A stretch of DNA of 19,579 nucleotides from Candidatus Zixiibacteriota bacterium (GTDB taxonomy: Bacteria; Zixibacteria; MSB-5A5; CAIYYT01): assembly GCA_023134875.1 (NCBI GenBank), contig JAGLUH010000270.1, forward strand, positions 1 to 19,579. Reading direction: 5' to 3'. The translations under genes and the position numbers were made by a program. Below, piece after piece: positions 1 to 7,319 of the stretch. Under the pieces are notes generated by a model that was not told the origin of the DNA, did not search any database, and was given only the letters and a program-made list of their open reading frames with translations. Each line of letters opens with the position of its first letter. Within the stretch, counting starts at the first letter, position 1.

Positions 1-851
1 CTGACCGGCACGCCGGCGCCAACGATGACACCTGCAAAAGTAGCAGGCGAAAAGAGAATCATTACCTTCGAGACAACATTACATTCCTCGATCGAATCAA
101 CTAAGAAGATGTCGGCGTCACCGGCGACATGATTATCGATACCCCGCCGTGAGGCGACGTCGCGTGAAGTGGCAGCGTCAAAGGTAAGCGGGCCGAAAAC
201 CTCACAAGCGGCGATTTCACCCTTACCGGCCATGCTGGTCAGTTGTGCCGCCTCGGTAGTGGCCGGCATTTTGTGGTGGATATAGTCGACCGGAGCCGAG
301 ACCGCTACTTTCGGCTTCTCGTAACCAAGCGCATGAAACAGAGTGATGGCGTTTTCAATCAGTTGAACCTTTTGTTCAAACGTGGGTTTGACCACCATGC
401 CGCCGTCGGTGATGCCGAGCAGCTTATGGTAGCCGGGGATATCAAGTACGGCGACATGGCTGAGTGTATTCTTACCCCGCAGAGAGAAATCGCGGGATAA
501 TACCGTTTTCAGCAGCGCCGAAGTGGAGAGAAAACCTTTCATGATAACATCCGCTTCACCCTTATCCGCTGCCTCTGCCGCCAGGTAAGCGGAACGGGCG
601 GCACTGTCCGAGTCGACGATGGCAAACTGGCTGAGATCAAGGGAAGCTGAGGCGATGATCTCTTTTAGTTTTGGCGCGGCGCCGTAAAGCGTGAATTGAG
701 CGATTCCCGCTTCGGTGGCTTTGGCGGCCGCTGCCAAAACATCAGCGTCCTCAGCCGCTGCCACCGCCACCCGGAAAGGCCGATGCTTGTCAGCCAGCGC
801 TCTGGCGGTGTCGATGATCTGGTCTGATGATGTTATCGGTTCCGCACTCAT
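1..851 (-). CDS. ptb: Phosphate butyryl/acetyltransferase, 3' end cut by window edge
   Basis: Reading the minus strand from the ATG at 851-849 gives 283 codons without a stop to the window edge, so probably only the last 15-25 residues are missing (the family has about 300). The start MSAEPITSSDQIIDTARAL leads into FRVAVAAAEDADVLAAAAKA, the N-terminal pattern of phosphate butyryltransferases. Later segments match too: EADVIMKGFLSTSALLKTVL, GPLTFDAATS, and VAGDADIFLVDSIEECNVVSK before GVIVGAGVPV. The family moves an acyl group between CoA and phosphate, the step before acyl-phosphate kinase in butyrate or branched-chain acid formation. Short length without N-terminal extra domains favours Ptb over long Pta; acetyl specificity cannot be excluded. 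A butyrate kinase gene may follow beyond the left edge (inference). No Shine-Dalgarno precedes the start, and the promoter lies almost against it. It is divergent from an enoyl-CoA hydratase, which fits acyl-CoA metabolism. Confidence 0.88.
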   Translation of the reverse strand, partial: MSAEPITSSDQIIDTARALADKHRPFRVAVAAAEDADVLAAAAKATEAGIAQFTLYGAAPKLKEIIASASLDLSQFAIVDSDSAARSAYLAAEAADKGEADVIMKGFLSTSALLKTVLSRDFSLRGKNTLSHVAVLDIPGYHKLLGITDGGMVVKPTFEQKVQLIENAITLFHALGYEKPKVAVSAPVDYIHHKMPATTEAAQLTSMAGKGEIAACEVFGPLTFDAATSRDVASRRGIDNHVAGDADIFLVDSIEECNVVSKVMILFSPATFAGVIVGAGVPV

Positions 852-856
852 GGTTC

Positions 857-871
857 TGCCAATTTATGGCA
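857..871. promoter_or_regulatory. Palindrome over the ptb -10 box (operator candidate)
   Basis: A perfect inverted repeat, TGCCA-ATTTA-TGGCA, covers the predicted -10 element of the ptb promoter and ends 5 nt before the start codon. A dimeric repressor bound there would block the promoter. That role is inferred from position alone. Confidence 0.35.
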
Positions 872-889
872 ATGGTCGGTTGCTGTCAA
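861..889 (-). promoter_or_regulatory. Promoter of the ptb gene
   Basis: On the minus strand TTGACA (889-884), a 17-nt spacer and TAAATT (866-861, 4 of 6 to TATAAT) form a sigma-70-type promoter. Only 9 nt separate the -10 box from the ATG, so the predicted transcript has a leader of about 2-4 nt. Confidence 0.6.
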
Positions 890-940
890 CGACTATGCTG
901 AGGTTTTCTCTACCAGAGGAAGTATCCTTTTCCTGTTTCC

Positions 941-969
941 TTGACAACGGCGATATTCTCCCCTATTCT
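941..969 (+). promoter_or_regulatory. Promoter of the enoyl-CoA hydratase gene
   Basis: TTGACA (941-946), a 17-nt spacer and TATTCT (964-969, 4 of 6 to TATAAT) lie about 80 nt before the start codon. The predicted start of transcription is near 976, giving a leader of roughly 74 nt that contains the ribosome-binding site. It is back to back with the ptb promoter. Confidence 0.6.
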
Positions 970-1049
970 GGCAATGTGAAAACTCAGAAGAGAACTCAGA
1001 GCGGGTTGTCTGGAAGCGGTTTGTGTGACTATAACACGTGAGGTACAAG

Positions 1050-1829
1050 ATGGAGTACAAGAACATCGATATTCTCGTAGATGGCGCCAAGGCGACAATT
1101 ACCATCAATCGCCCCAAGGCGCTTAATGCGCTCAATAGCAATACTCTCGCTGAGATCGGTGTGGCTTTTTCGGAGTTGGAAGCGAGCGAGGTGCGTGTTT
1201 GCATAATCACCGGCGCCGGCGAGAAAGCATTCGTGGCGGGGGCTGACATCGCCGAATTGAAAGAATGTAATGTCATGGGCGCCAAGCAGCTTGCCGAGCT
1301 GGGGCATGAGTTATTCAAGCAGATCGAGGATTCGGTGATCATCACGATAGCTGCCATCAACGGTTTCGCGCTGGGTGGCGGCTGCGAGTTGGCATTGTCC
1401 GCCGACATCCGCCTTGCTTCGGAGACCGCCAGGCTGGGCCAACCGGAGGTCAGTCTAGGGATCATTCCCGGGTTCGGTGGCACTCAGCGTCTCGCCCGCC
1501 TGGTCGGCAAGGGTCGCGCCAAGGAATTGATCCTTACCGGTCGAATGGTTGACGCCGCTGAAGCGCTGCGGATCGGCCTGGTGGAGGCGGTCTATCCGGC
1601 GGATAGACTGATCGAGGAAGCTGGCAAGCTGGCGGATACGATCCTCGCCAAGGGGCCGCTGGCAGTGCAATTCGCCAAGAAAGCGATCAACATCGGCCTC
1701 GACTTTGACCTTGCCAATGCCAGCCAGTATGAAATCATCTCATTTGCCGCGCTGTTTGGCACTGCTGACAAGGATGAAGGCCTGACAGCATTCTTAGAGA
1801 AGCGCAAAGCGGAGTTCAAGGGAAAATAG
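1050..1829 (+). CDS. Enoyl-CoA hydratase (crotonase family)
   Basis: This 259-residue protein has the full length of a single-domain crotonase. It hydrates trans-2-enoyl-CoA to 3-hydroxyacyl-CoA. The signature region is intact: NGFALGGGCELALSADIRLA around residues 104-123, then GQPEVSLGIIPGFGGTQRLAR at 130-150. By comparison with rat crotonase, the two catalytic glutamates (rat Glu144 and Glu164) correspond to E113 and E133. The oxyanion-hole segments are FVAGADI (61-67) and G110. The ATG at 1050 is preferred over an in-frame GTG at 1038 because GAGGT (1040-1044) sits 5 nt before it and the protein then begins MEYKNIDILV, as family members do. It is divergent from ptb, consistent with butyrate-type or amino-acid fermentation, or beta-oxidation. 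The exact substrate (crt, ech or paaF type) cannot be told from sequence. No clear terminator follows. Confidence 0.92.
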   Translation: MEYKNIDILVDGAKATITINRPKALNALNSNTLAEIGVAFSELEASEVRVCIITGAGEKAFVAGADIAELKECNVMGAKQLAELGHELFKQIEDSVIITIAAINGFALGGGCELALSADIRLASETARLGQPEVSLGIIPGFGGTQRLARLVGKGRAKELILTGRMVDAAEALRIGLVEAVYPADRLIEEAGKLADTILAKGPLAVQFAKKAINIGLDFDLANASQYEIISFAALFGTADKDEGLTAFLEKRKAEFKGK

Positions 1830-1901
1830 TCCTCTGATTATACGAGTGTCTCCAAGTTTCAGGTAACTCACTCCTCCGAGGTGGGTGAATCGCATCCCAA
1901 G

Positions 1902-2054
1902 GAGACTGTCTCAAAGTCTCAAAAAGAGTCGTTGCGAGGAGCGGCTCCCGCGACGAAGCAATCTCCAAACCAATGGCCAGTAATGGATTGAGATTGCTTC
2001 GCTTCGCTCGCAATGACAACAGGTGACGCCTACCCTGACTTTTGAGACAGCCTC
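1902..2054. mobile_element. MITE-like palindromic element, copy 1
   Basis: Terminal inverted repeats: left GAGACTGTCTCAAAGTC (1902-1918) and right GACTTTTGAGACAGCCTC (2037-2054). The element is flanked by the 4-bp direct repeat CAAG (1898-1901 and 2055-2058). Nested inside is a second inverted repeat: GTCGTTGCGAGG near 1929 against CTCGCAATGAC (2007-2017), and GCAATCTC (1958-1965) against GAGATTGC (1990-1997). It encodes nothing and fills most of the gap between the hydratase and histidine kinase genes. Confidence 0.75.
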
Positions 2055-2123
2055 CAAGGGGTGCGATACCCAGTGACGGTATAGAGCTCCTCCTGAAGCA
2101 ACGTTTCATGAGGTGGCAGGCAT

Positions 2124-3632
2124 ATGTTCTTGCCACTGCCTGTCCACTTTTTCACTCAATATCTTGCCTCCTGTTCCGATATGAAAAGTACGGGAACGTG
2201 GTTTAAGACTGAAACCTATGGTGCCAAAATGACTGCTATCTCGACCGGAACAGTTGCAGCAGAGACCGATACAGAAGACAAGCTCCATGAATTAATTGAG
2301 CTTCTTCACGTCAAGGTCTCGCGTCTGGCGAATCTGCTGACGCCGATGGAACTGAGGGACGCTATTCACAAGCGTCTCGGCGCGTTCCTTCGTGTGTCGG
2401 GCGTTGACCTGCAGATTTTGGTACAACCACCTAAAGCTGAAACCAGCCAGCGATTAACCGAAAGGGGGGTGAACATCCCCCTGACCGCTGCCGCCGGCGA
2501 CTACCTGCTACGGTTGGAATTTGAAATGCCGCAAATATCATCTGAGGCCAAACGGTCGATTTTCCTGGCACTGGTCGCTGCCCTTGATGACCTGATTACT
2601 ATCTATACTCACAGAGACTGGAATACAACTGCTGAGTCCGGTTTTCCTGAGAACATGATTACGGTCGCTGCCAATGATGGGAAGATATTGACCTGTTCGG
2701 AGGCAGCGGCGCAGTGTTTCGGTATCGAACCGGGAAAGATGCTATTGGAGGACATCACTACCGAGGAATGTCGCGAGTATCTACGTAACTTCCTGTCCGC
2801 AGCGGGCAAGGACGATGCGCAATCCCGACAAATGTTCACCATGCGCAAGGGTTCGACCGGTAAAATCGATATTGAAATGGCGATAATAGATCGCGACCGT
2901 AATGAAATCACCTGTTCGCTCAGTGAGGTTGGTGCCGCTGTCAACGCCCCACCGCCGCAGTACTCCCCGGCTCATGTGGCGGAAGGACTGGCTCATCGCC
3001 TGCGCAGTCCTCTCACTACGATCATGTCCTGCTGCAGCCAGTTGCTGGCATCCACCAAGTCAATTATCGACAGTGAAGAAGAGGATTTCCTCAAGTGGAT
3101 CGACAAGGCTGCCGGACTACAGAATCGCACGATCGACCGTTACCTTATGCTCTATGGACCTGTACACACTGCCCTTCGCTCTTGTGACCTGAACAAGCTG
3201 CTGTTGACAGTTGCCGAAGAATACCAAACCCGCTACGGCGACCGACTTGAGATTCAGCCGGCGGGCAAGGGGAGAGCCCACCTCGATATCGATCTCATGT
3301 TGCTGGCAATCAGTGAACTGCTTGATAATGCATTTGAAGCGGATAACAACCACAAAGTCTCGTTTAGCTGGGAAAACGACGGCGGGAAAATGATTTTCAA
3401 GATTGTCAATGCCTGTGAGGATGATCTGCCGGAGTTCACCAGGCATTTCTGCGAACCGTTTCATACAACCAAGTCGGAGCATGTCGGGCTCGGCCTCGCT
3501 ATCGCCAAACATTATCTTTCCCTGTTCGGTGGTGAGTTGCGGGCAGCCGTGCTCTCCGGAAAAGCGACCATTACTGTTCACCTGCCGTTAGAGCAGAACC
3601 CAACTCCCAACTCTCAGCAGGAAAGGAACTAA
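2124..3632 (+). CDS. Soluble PAS-type histidine kinase
   Basis: This is a 502-residue sensor kinase with no evident membrane segment, so probably cytoplasmic. Residues 55-165 form an uncharacterised, possibly GAF-like sensory region, and about 172-265 looks like a PAS fold. The HisKA box is AEGLAHRLRSPLTTIM, with phospho-acceptor H291. The ATPase domain has the N box (SELLDNAFEA, N402), the F box EPFHTTKS and the G2 box GLGLAIAKH (455-463). Two oddities: the acidic residue normally after the histidine is arginine (HR rather than HE), and the G1 box DxGxG is replaced by VNACEDD. The ATG at 2124 has GAGGTGG upstream (2110-2116), but the first ~35 residues look unlike a conserved domain, so ATG 2229 (MTAISTGTV) is a real alternative. 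It lies 3 nt upstream of a sigma-54 response regulator, its likely partner. The signal is unknown. Confidence 0.88.
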   Translation: MFLPLPVHFFTQYLASCSDMKSTGTWFKTETYGAKMTAISTGTVAAETDTEDKLHELIELLHVKVSRLANLLTPMELRDAIHKRLGAFLRVSGVDLQILVQPPKAETSQRLTERGVNIPLTAAAGDYLLRLEFEMPQISSEAKRSIFLALVAALDDLITIYTHRDWNTTAESGFPENMITVAANDGKILTCSEAAAQCFGIEPGKMLLEDITTEECREYLRNFLSAAGKDDAQSRQMFTMRKGSTGKIDIEMAIIDRDRNEITCSLSEVGAAVNAPPPQYSPAHVAEGLAHRLRSPLTTIMSCCSQLLASTKSIIDSEEEDFLKWIDKAAGLQNRTIDRYLMLYGPVHTALRSCDLNKLLLTVAEEYQTRYGDRLEIQPAGKGRAHLDIDLMLLAISELLDNAFEADNNHKVSFSWENDGGKMIFKIVNACEDDLPEFTRHFCEPFHTTKSEHVGLGLAIAKHYLSLFGGELRAAVLSGKATITVHLPLEQNPTPNSQQERN

Positions 3633-3635
3633 AGT

Positions 3636-4994
3636 ATGCCCTCCATACTTATCGTTGATGATGATCAGATTTTGTGTTCTACCCTGACAAAGCTGCTGAG
3701 CGGTCACGGTTATGATGTAGCCGCAGCCGGCTCAGCGGAGGAAGCGGACAAACTGCTCGGGCAAACGATCTATGATCTAGTCGTAACCGACCTGCGCCTG
3801 CCGGGTCGCTCCGGCATCGATATCATCAAAAACGTAAAGGCAACCATGCCTGACACCGAACTGGTGATGCTGACCGGCCATGGCTCGATCGACAGCGCTG
3901 TGGAAGCGATGAAACTGGGCGCCGGCGACTACCTCACCAAACCCTTTCAAGATGAGGAACTATTGCTGGTAATCGAGAAGGCCCTGCACCAGCAAAAGCT
4001 GAAGAACGAATTGAAACACTTAAAACGCGCCTTTGCTGAGACATTTAATGTCGACAATATCATCGGCACTTCTCCCGCAATTAAAAAGATCGTTGACATC
4101 GTCAAGCAGATCGCACCACAGGATATAAGTGTCCTGATTACAGGTGGTTCCGGAACCGGCAAGGAGCTCTTCGCCAAGGCGATCCACAACAACTCGCCGC
4201 GCGCCGAATGCAAGTTTGTCGCTATCAATTGCTCGGCGATGCCCGACTTGCTGCTGGAATCGGAGCTTTTCGGGCATGTCAAGGGTGCTTTCACCTCGGC
4301 AGCCGCCAACAAGAAAGGACTTTTTGAAGAGGCCGACGGCGGTACTATTTTCTTAGACGAAGTGGGAGATATGTCGCCCTCGCTGCAGGCCAAGTTGCTG
4401 CGGGTGTTGCAGGAGGAAGAAATCCGTCCAGTCGGTTCCAATCAAACAAACAGGATAAATGTGCGGGTGATCGCCGCCACCAACAAGGCTCTCGAATCGT
4501 TAGTGGCACAAAACCGTTTCCGCGAAGATCTTTACTATCGCCTTAATGTGATCTCACTGAAGATACCACCCCTCGCCGAGCGTTGCGAGGATATCGTTCC
4601 CCTGGCCCATCATTTCCTGAGGAAGTATTGCCGTCATTTCAAGAAGACTGATATGACTCTGACCCAGGCCGCCTGTGATAAGCTGGTTACACATAATTGG
4701 CCGGGAAACGTGCGCGAACTGGAGAATACGATCAAGCGTGCGGTGGCGCTCTCGATCAGTGACACCATCGACGTGGCGAATCTCTTCCTGATGGAACCGG
4801 TACGTATGCGAACCACGACAACCGCAGGGGATAGCATCGCCCGCGGCTTGTCACTGGCGGAAATGCAACAGCAACATATCCTGAGAAGTCTCAAGGAGAA
4901 TAACTGGAACTACTCGTTGACGGCCAGCAAGCTCGGTATCGGCCGTACCACTCTCTGGCGAAAGGTCAAGAAGTTCAACTTAGCCAAGTCGTGA
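3636..4994 (+). CDS. NtrC-family sigma-54-dependent response regulator
   Basis: This 452-residue activator has the standard three-part layout. The receiver domain (1-115) has D8/D9, phospho-acceptor D52 and K102. The AAA+ sigma-54 interaction domain (about 141-370) has Walker A GGSGTGKE (170-177), Walker B GGTIFLDE (235-242) and the arginine-finger region FREDLYYRLNV (295-305). A Fis-type helix-turn-helix (about 409-448) ends SKLGIGRTTLWRKVKKF. The sigma-54-contacting loop reads GAFTSA (217-222) instead of the usual GAFTGA. When phosphorylated by its kinase it should oligomerise and drive sigma-54 promoters. It starts 3 nt after the kinase stop, with AGGA inside the kinase's last codons as ribosome-binding site, so the genes are co-transcribed and possibly translationally coupled. 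No convincing -24/-12 promoter was seen in the window, so its targets probably lie elsewhere. Confidence 0.95.
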   Translation: MPSILIVDDDQILCSTLTKLLSGHGYDVAAAGSAEEADKLLGQTIYDLVVTDLRLPGRSGIDIIKNVKATMPDTELVMLTGHGSIDSAVEAMKLGAGDYLTKPFQDEELLLVIEKALHQQKLKNELKHLKRAFAETFNVDNIIGTSPAIKKIVDIVKQIAPQDISVLITGGSGTGKELFAKAIHNNSPRAECKFVAINCSAMPDLLLESELFGHVKGAFTSAAANKKGLFEEADGGTIFLDEVGDMSPSLQAKLLRVLQEEEIRPVGSNQTNRINVRVIAATNKALESLVAQNRFREDLYYRLNVISLKIPPLAERCEDIVPLAHHFLRKYCRHFKKTDMTLTQAACDKLVTHNWPGNVRELENTIKRAVALSISDTIDVANLFLMEPVRMRTTTTAGDSIARGLSLAEMQQQHILRSLKENNWNYSLTASKLGIGRTTLWRKVKKFNLAKS

Positions 4995-5070
4995 TTTTCT
5001 TCCAGCCGTGGTCTCACCCGGCAGGGTGGCGGGGACTTAGGGAAGGCATACTTGATCGCGTTACTTCACC

Positions 5071-5108
5071 AGGCCGTAGGGCGCCAACACCCGACGGCCT
5101 GTTTTTTT
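5071..5108 (+). terminator. Rho-independent terminator of the two-component operon
   Basis: AGGCCGT (5071-5077) pairs with ACGGCCT (5094-5100), with a further GGG/CCC pairing inside, followed by seven T residues (5102-5108). It lies 77 nt after the response-regulator stop. Confidence 0.88.
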
Positions 5109-5143
5109 CAGATGGAAAATCCCATTCGCAGGACAAGCGCGAG

Positions 5144-5252
5144 GAGGTTGTCCCAAAAGCAAGCATAGACGATGGAACCCGGTCATTGCGAGTTCGGCGG
5201 CTGCCGTCCGCCTGCGGCGGACTCGCAATGACACGGCTTGTGGGACGGCCTC
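5144..5252. mobile_element. MITE-like palindromic element, copy 2 (short form)
   Basis: Terminal inverted repeats: left GAGGTTGTCCCAAAAGC (5144-5160) and right GCTTGTGGGACGGCCTC (5236-5252). The flanking tetranucleotides are CGAG (5140-5143) and CGAA (5253-5256), 3 of 4 identical. The inner inverted repeat GTCATTGCGAGT (5182-5193) against ACTCGCAATGAC (5221-5232) is a perfect 12 bp. This copy lacks the GCAATCTC/GAGATTGC arms of the other three; a GC-rich hairpin takes their place. Confidence 0.75.
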
Positions 5253-5257
5253 CGAAC

Positions 5258-5287
5258 GTCGAAAGTACAAGACTTTCGACCTACAAG
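5258..5287 (+). repeat. Dispersed 30-bp motif, copy A
   Basis: GTCGAAAG (5258), GACTT at +13 and ACCTACAAG at +21 recur with identical spacing at 10545-10574. In this copy GTCGAAAGT and ACTTTCGAC also form a hairpin around ACAAG. It begins directly after the 4-bp flank of MITE copy 2. Function unknown. Confidence 0.55.
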
Positions 5288-5324
5288 AAACTTCCGACAT
5301 TCACCCTGCGGATCATGAGAGTAG

Positions 5325-5344
5325 GGGCACGTTGCTACGTGCCC
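5325..5344. repeat. Perfect hairpin GGGCACGT/ACGTGCCC
   Basis: Two perfect 8-bp arms surround a TGCT loop in the gap between the two-component operon and the thioredoxin-domain gene. No T tract follows on either strand, so it is not an obvious terminator. It is probably another dispersed palindrome. Confidence 0.5.
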
Positions 5345-5391
5345 AAGCCCATAAGGCAAACAGCCTGCGCGCCTGGTTTGGTAACTCAAGA

Positions 5392-5419
5392 TTGACAATC
5401 CTGGCATGACTACTATAAT
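5392..5419 (+). promoter_or_regulatory. Consensus promoter of the thioredoxin/six-hairpin gene
   Basis: Both hexamers match consensus exactly: TTGACA (5392-5397), a 16-nt spacer and TATAAT (5414-5419). The ATG at 5426 begins only 6 nt after the -10 box, so transcription should start at or next to the start codon. Confidence 0.8.
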
Positions 5420-5425
5420 GGGTGT

Positions 5426-7318
5426 ATGTATCGACTGGTCTCAATCTTGATCGCCATACTTCTCTGTCTTGGTTTTTTCTTGTTCGGAACTCATATCACG
5501 CAAACTTTCTCTATTGGTATAGATTTTGAGGGCCAACGGCAGCAGATAACCGAGAGCAAGATTAACTGGCGCTCCTGGAATCGTAAGACATTGACCGTGG
5601 CAGCGCAAACGGATAAGCCTATCTTCCTCTATTTATCCCCCTTCTGGTGCGGTCGCTGCACGCAAATGGAGATGGTAACACTCAATCACGACTCTGTCGC
5701 CAACCTGATAAACCACAAATACGTTCCCATCAAAGTTGATCCCGGACGTTACCCCAATGTCGCCGAGCGCTACCAGCTCGGCGGTTATCCGTCATCGGTC
5801 ATTCTGACACCGGACGGCAGAACTATTGGCGGCGGCACTTACCTGGGACCTGATTCTCTTGGCAAGCTGCTGACCGACATCGACCGTATCTGGCATCGTA
5901 ACCGACCGGCAATTGAAGCACAGGCAAACCGACTGCGGGAGCGTTTCGCCGCCGCTGTTGATTCGTTGATTGGACGTCCGTTATCCAATGAAGTGCTGAC
6001 TGAGGTGCAGAAGCTGTTGACCGATCAATTTGATTCCACCTATGGTGGATTCGGCACGCAGCCGAAATTCCCCCTGCCTGAAGTCGTACGCTTCATGCTT
6101 GGCGCCGTCCGGCCGGATGGTGTTCCTCTATATGCGGAAATGCTCACCAGCACACTGGCAGCGCAGCTTGGTCTGATCGATACGGTTTGGGGTGGTTGCT
6201 ATCGCTATGCCCGCTTTGCTGACTGGAGCAGTCCCAGCCATGAAAAGCTGCTGGCTGATAACGCCCAACTGCTGAACAGCTACCTCGACGCCTATCTTGC
6301 CACCGGCGAGGAGAATTACAAATCGGCCGCTGAACAGATCATCAGATATATGGATCATTTCCTGAAAACAAACAGGGGTTGGGGCTTTTGTAACAGTCAG
6401 CATGCCGACTTGCCCGCTCCCGACGGCTACATCGAGGGAGAGGACTATTATTCGCACAACGACGAGCAGCGTCGGCGTTATGGTATCCCGCCGGTCGATT
6501 CCTCCATCTACACCGAGGCCAACTGCTATGCGGTCAGAGCCTATCTCAAGGCGGCGCAGGTTCTGGGACGCGACGATTGTCGCGCTTATGCTATCGAGAC
6601 GCTGGAAAACGTTCGGATCAAGGCTAAGGGAGCTGACGGCGGCTTGTATCACGACGTTGTCAATCATCGTCAGGCGCCTTTTGGGTTGCTGCCCGATCAG
6701 GTTGTCTGCGTCCTGGCGCTGCTGGATGCCTATGAAATGACCGGCGATAAAAGATACCTGTCGCAGGCTGCGGAGATAGTCGACTTCTTCGAAAGGCGGC
6801 TGGCTGACTGGACAATGAAGGGATTGATGTTTGAGCTGCCTGAGGAAGACCGCACCGGCAGGATGGAAATCACTATTAGACCCTATGGCGTCAACTGTCA
6901 GGCGGTGGTGGCGCTCATGCGGCTCTATCATCTGACCGCTGAAACTCGCTACCGGCAGGCGGCCGCGACCACCCTCGCTTATCTCTACCGCGTACCCCTC
7001 GCTAGTGACGATCTGCGTCTCTGTCAGTATGCCAACTCCTTTCTCTGGCATTCCCTCTACCCGGTGATATTTGTTTTGATCAGCGCTCTTGACGCCAGCA
7101 ATGAAAGTTTCCTGCATGAACTTTGGGGAGGCTATTATCCCCGGTCAATTGTGGTTCAGTTGCGAACCGGTCAGGATAGCCTGCGGCTGGGCGAACTGAC
7201 GTTTCCGCCCTCAGAGAAACCTATTCTTATCATCTGCCGACAGAACAGTTGCTCGGCACCAATCGAGGAACCGGAGCAGGCCACCGCCGAGATCAGGGCC
7301 TTTTTAGCCGCCTACTAA
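5426..7318 (+). CDS. Membrane-anchored YyaL-like (DUF255) thioredoxin/six-hairpin protein
   Basis: The 630-residue protein starts with a hydrophobic segment (about 4-22), probably a signal anchor with the rest outside the inner membrane. Residues about 60-155 are a thioredoxin-like domain: SPFWCGRCTQMEM carries a CxxC pair (C75, C78), GGYPSSV supplies the cis-proline position (P122), and LTPDGRTIGGGTYLG follows. From about residue 165 the protein resembles the alpha/alpha six-hairpin domain of the YyaL/SPATA20 family, with the hallmark YGGFGTQPKFPLPE (206-219). Most family members are cytosolic and read CHWCHVM at the active site; here it is CGRCTQM behind a membrane anchor. The family has no settled biochemical function. 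The gene has no Shine-Dalgarno, and a consensus promoter abuts the start, so the message may be leaderless. A MITE-like element begins 2 nt after the stop codon. Confidence 0.85.
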   Translation: MYRLVSILIAILLCLGFFLFGTHITQTFSIGIDFEGQRQQITESKINWRSWNRKTLTVAAQTDKPIFLYLSPFWCGRCTQMEMVTLNHDSVANLINHKYVPIKVDPGRYPNVAERYQLGGYPSSVILTPDGRTIGGGTYLGPDSLGKLLTDIDRIWHRNRPAIEAQANRLRERFAAAVDSLIGRPLSNEVLTEVQKLLTDQFDSTYGGFGTQPKFPLPEVVRFMLGAVRPDGVPLYAEMLTSTLAAQLGLIDTVWGGCYRYARFADWSSPSHEKLLADNAQLLNSYLDAYLATGEENYKSAAEQIIRYMDHFLKTNRGWGFCNSQHADLPAPDGYIEGEDYYSHNDEQRRRYGIPPVDSSIYTEANCYAVRAYLKAAQVLGRDDCRAYAIETLENVRIKAKGADGGLYHDVVNHRQAPFGLLPDQVVCVLALLDAYEMTGDKRYLSQAAEIVDFFERRLADWTMKGLMFELPEEDRTGRMEITIRPYGVNCQAVVALMRLYHLTAETRYRQAAATTLAYLYRVPLASDDLRLCQYANSFLWHSLYPVIFVLISALDASNESFLHELWGGYYPRSIVVQLRTGQDSLRLGELTFPPSEKPILIICRQNSCSAPIEEPEQATAEIRAFLAAY

Positions 7319-7319
7319 G

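Noticed and set aside
893..1483. Minus-strand ORF of 196 codons across the hydratase start
   Set aside because: It overlaps the crotonase gene and both promoters, and is a shadow of a strongly conserved gene.
2105..2140. Possible -24/-12 sigma-54 promoter upstream of the histidine kinase
   Set aside because: TGGCA and TTGCC occur, but the GG-GC distance is about 15 instead of 10 nt.
4991..5395. 134-codon plus-strand ORF after the response regulator
   Set aside because: It runs through a terminator, MITE copy 2 and a hairpin repeat, with no ribosome-binding site and no protein-like composition.
6128..7117. Long minus-strand ORF of 329 codons
   Set aside because: It lies wholly inside the YyaL-like gene on the other strand, whose protein has clear family motifs. 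Its own product looks like no protein.
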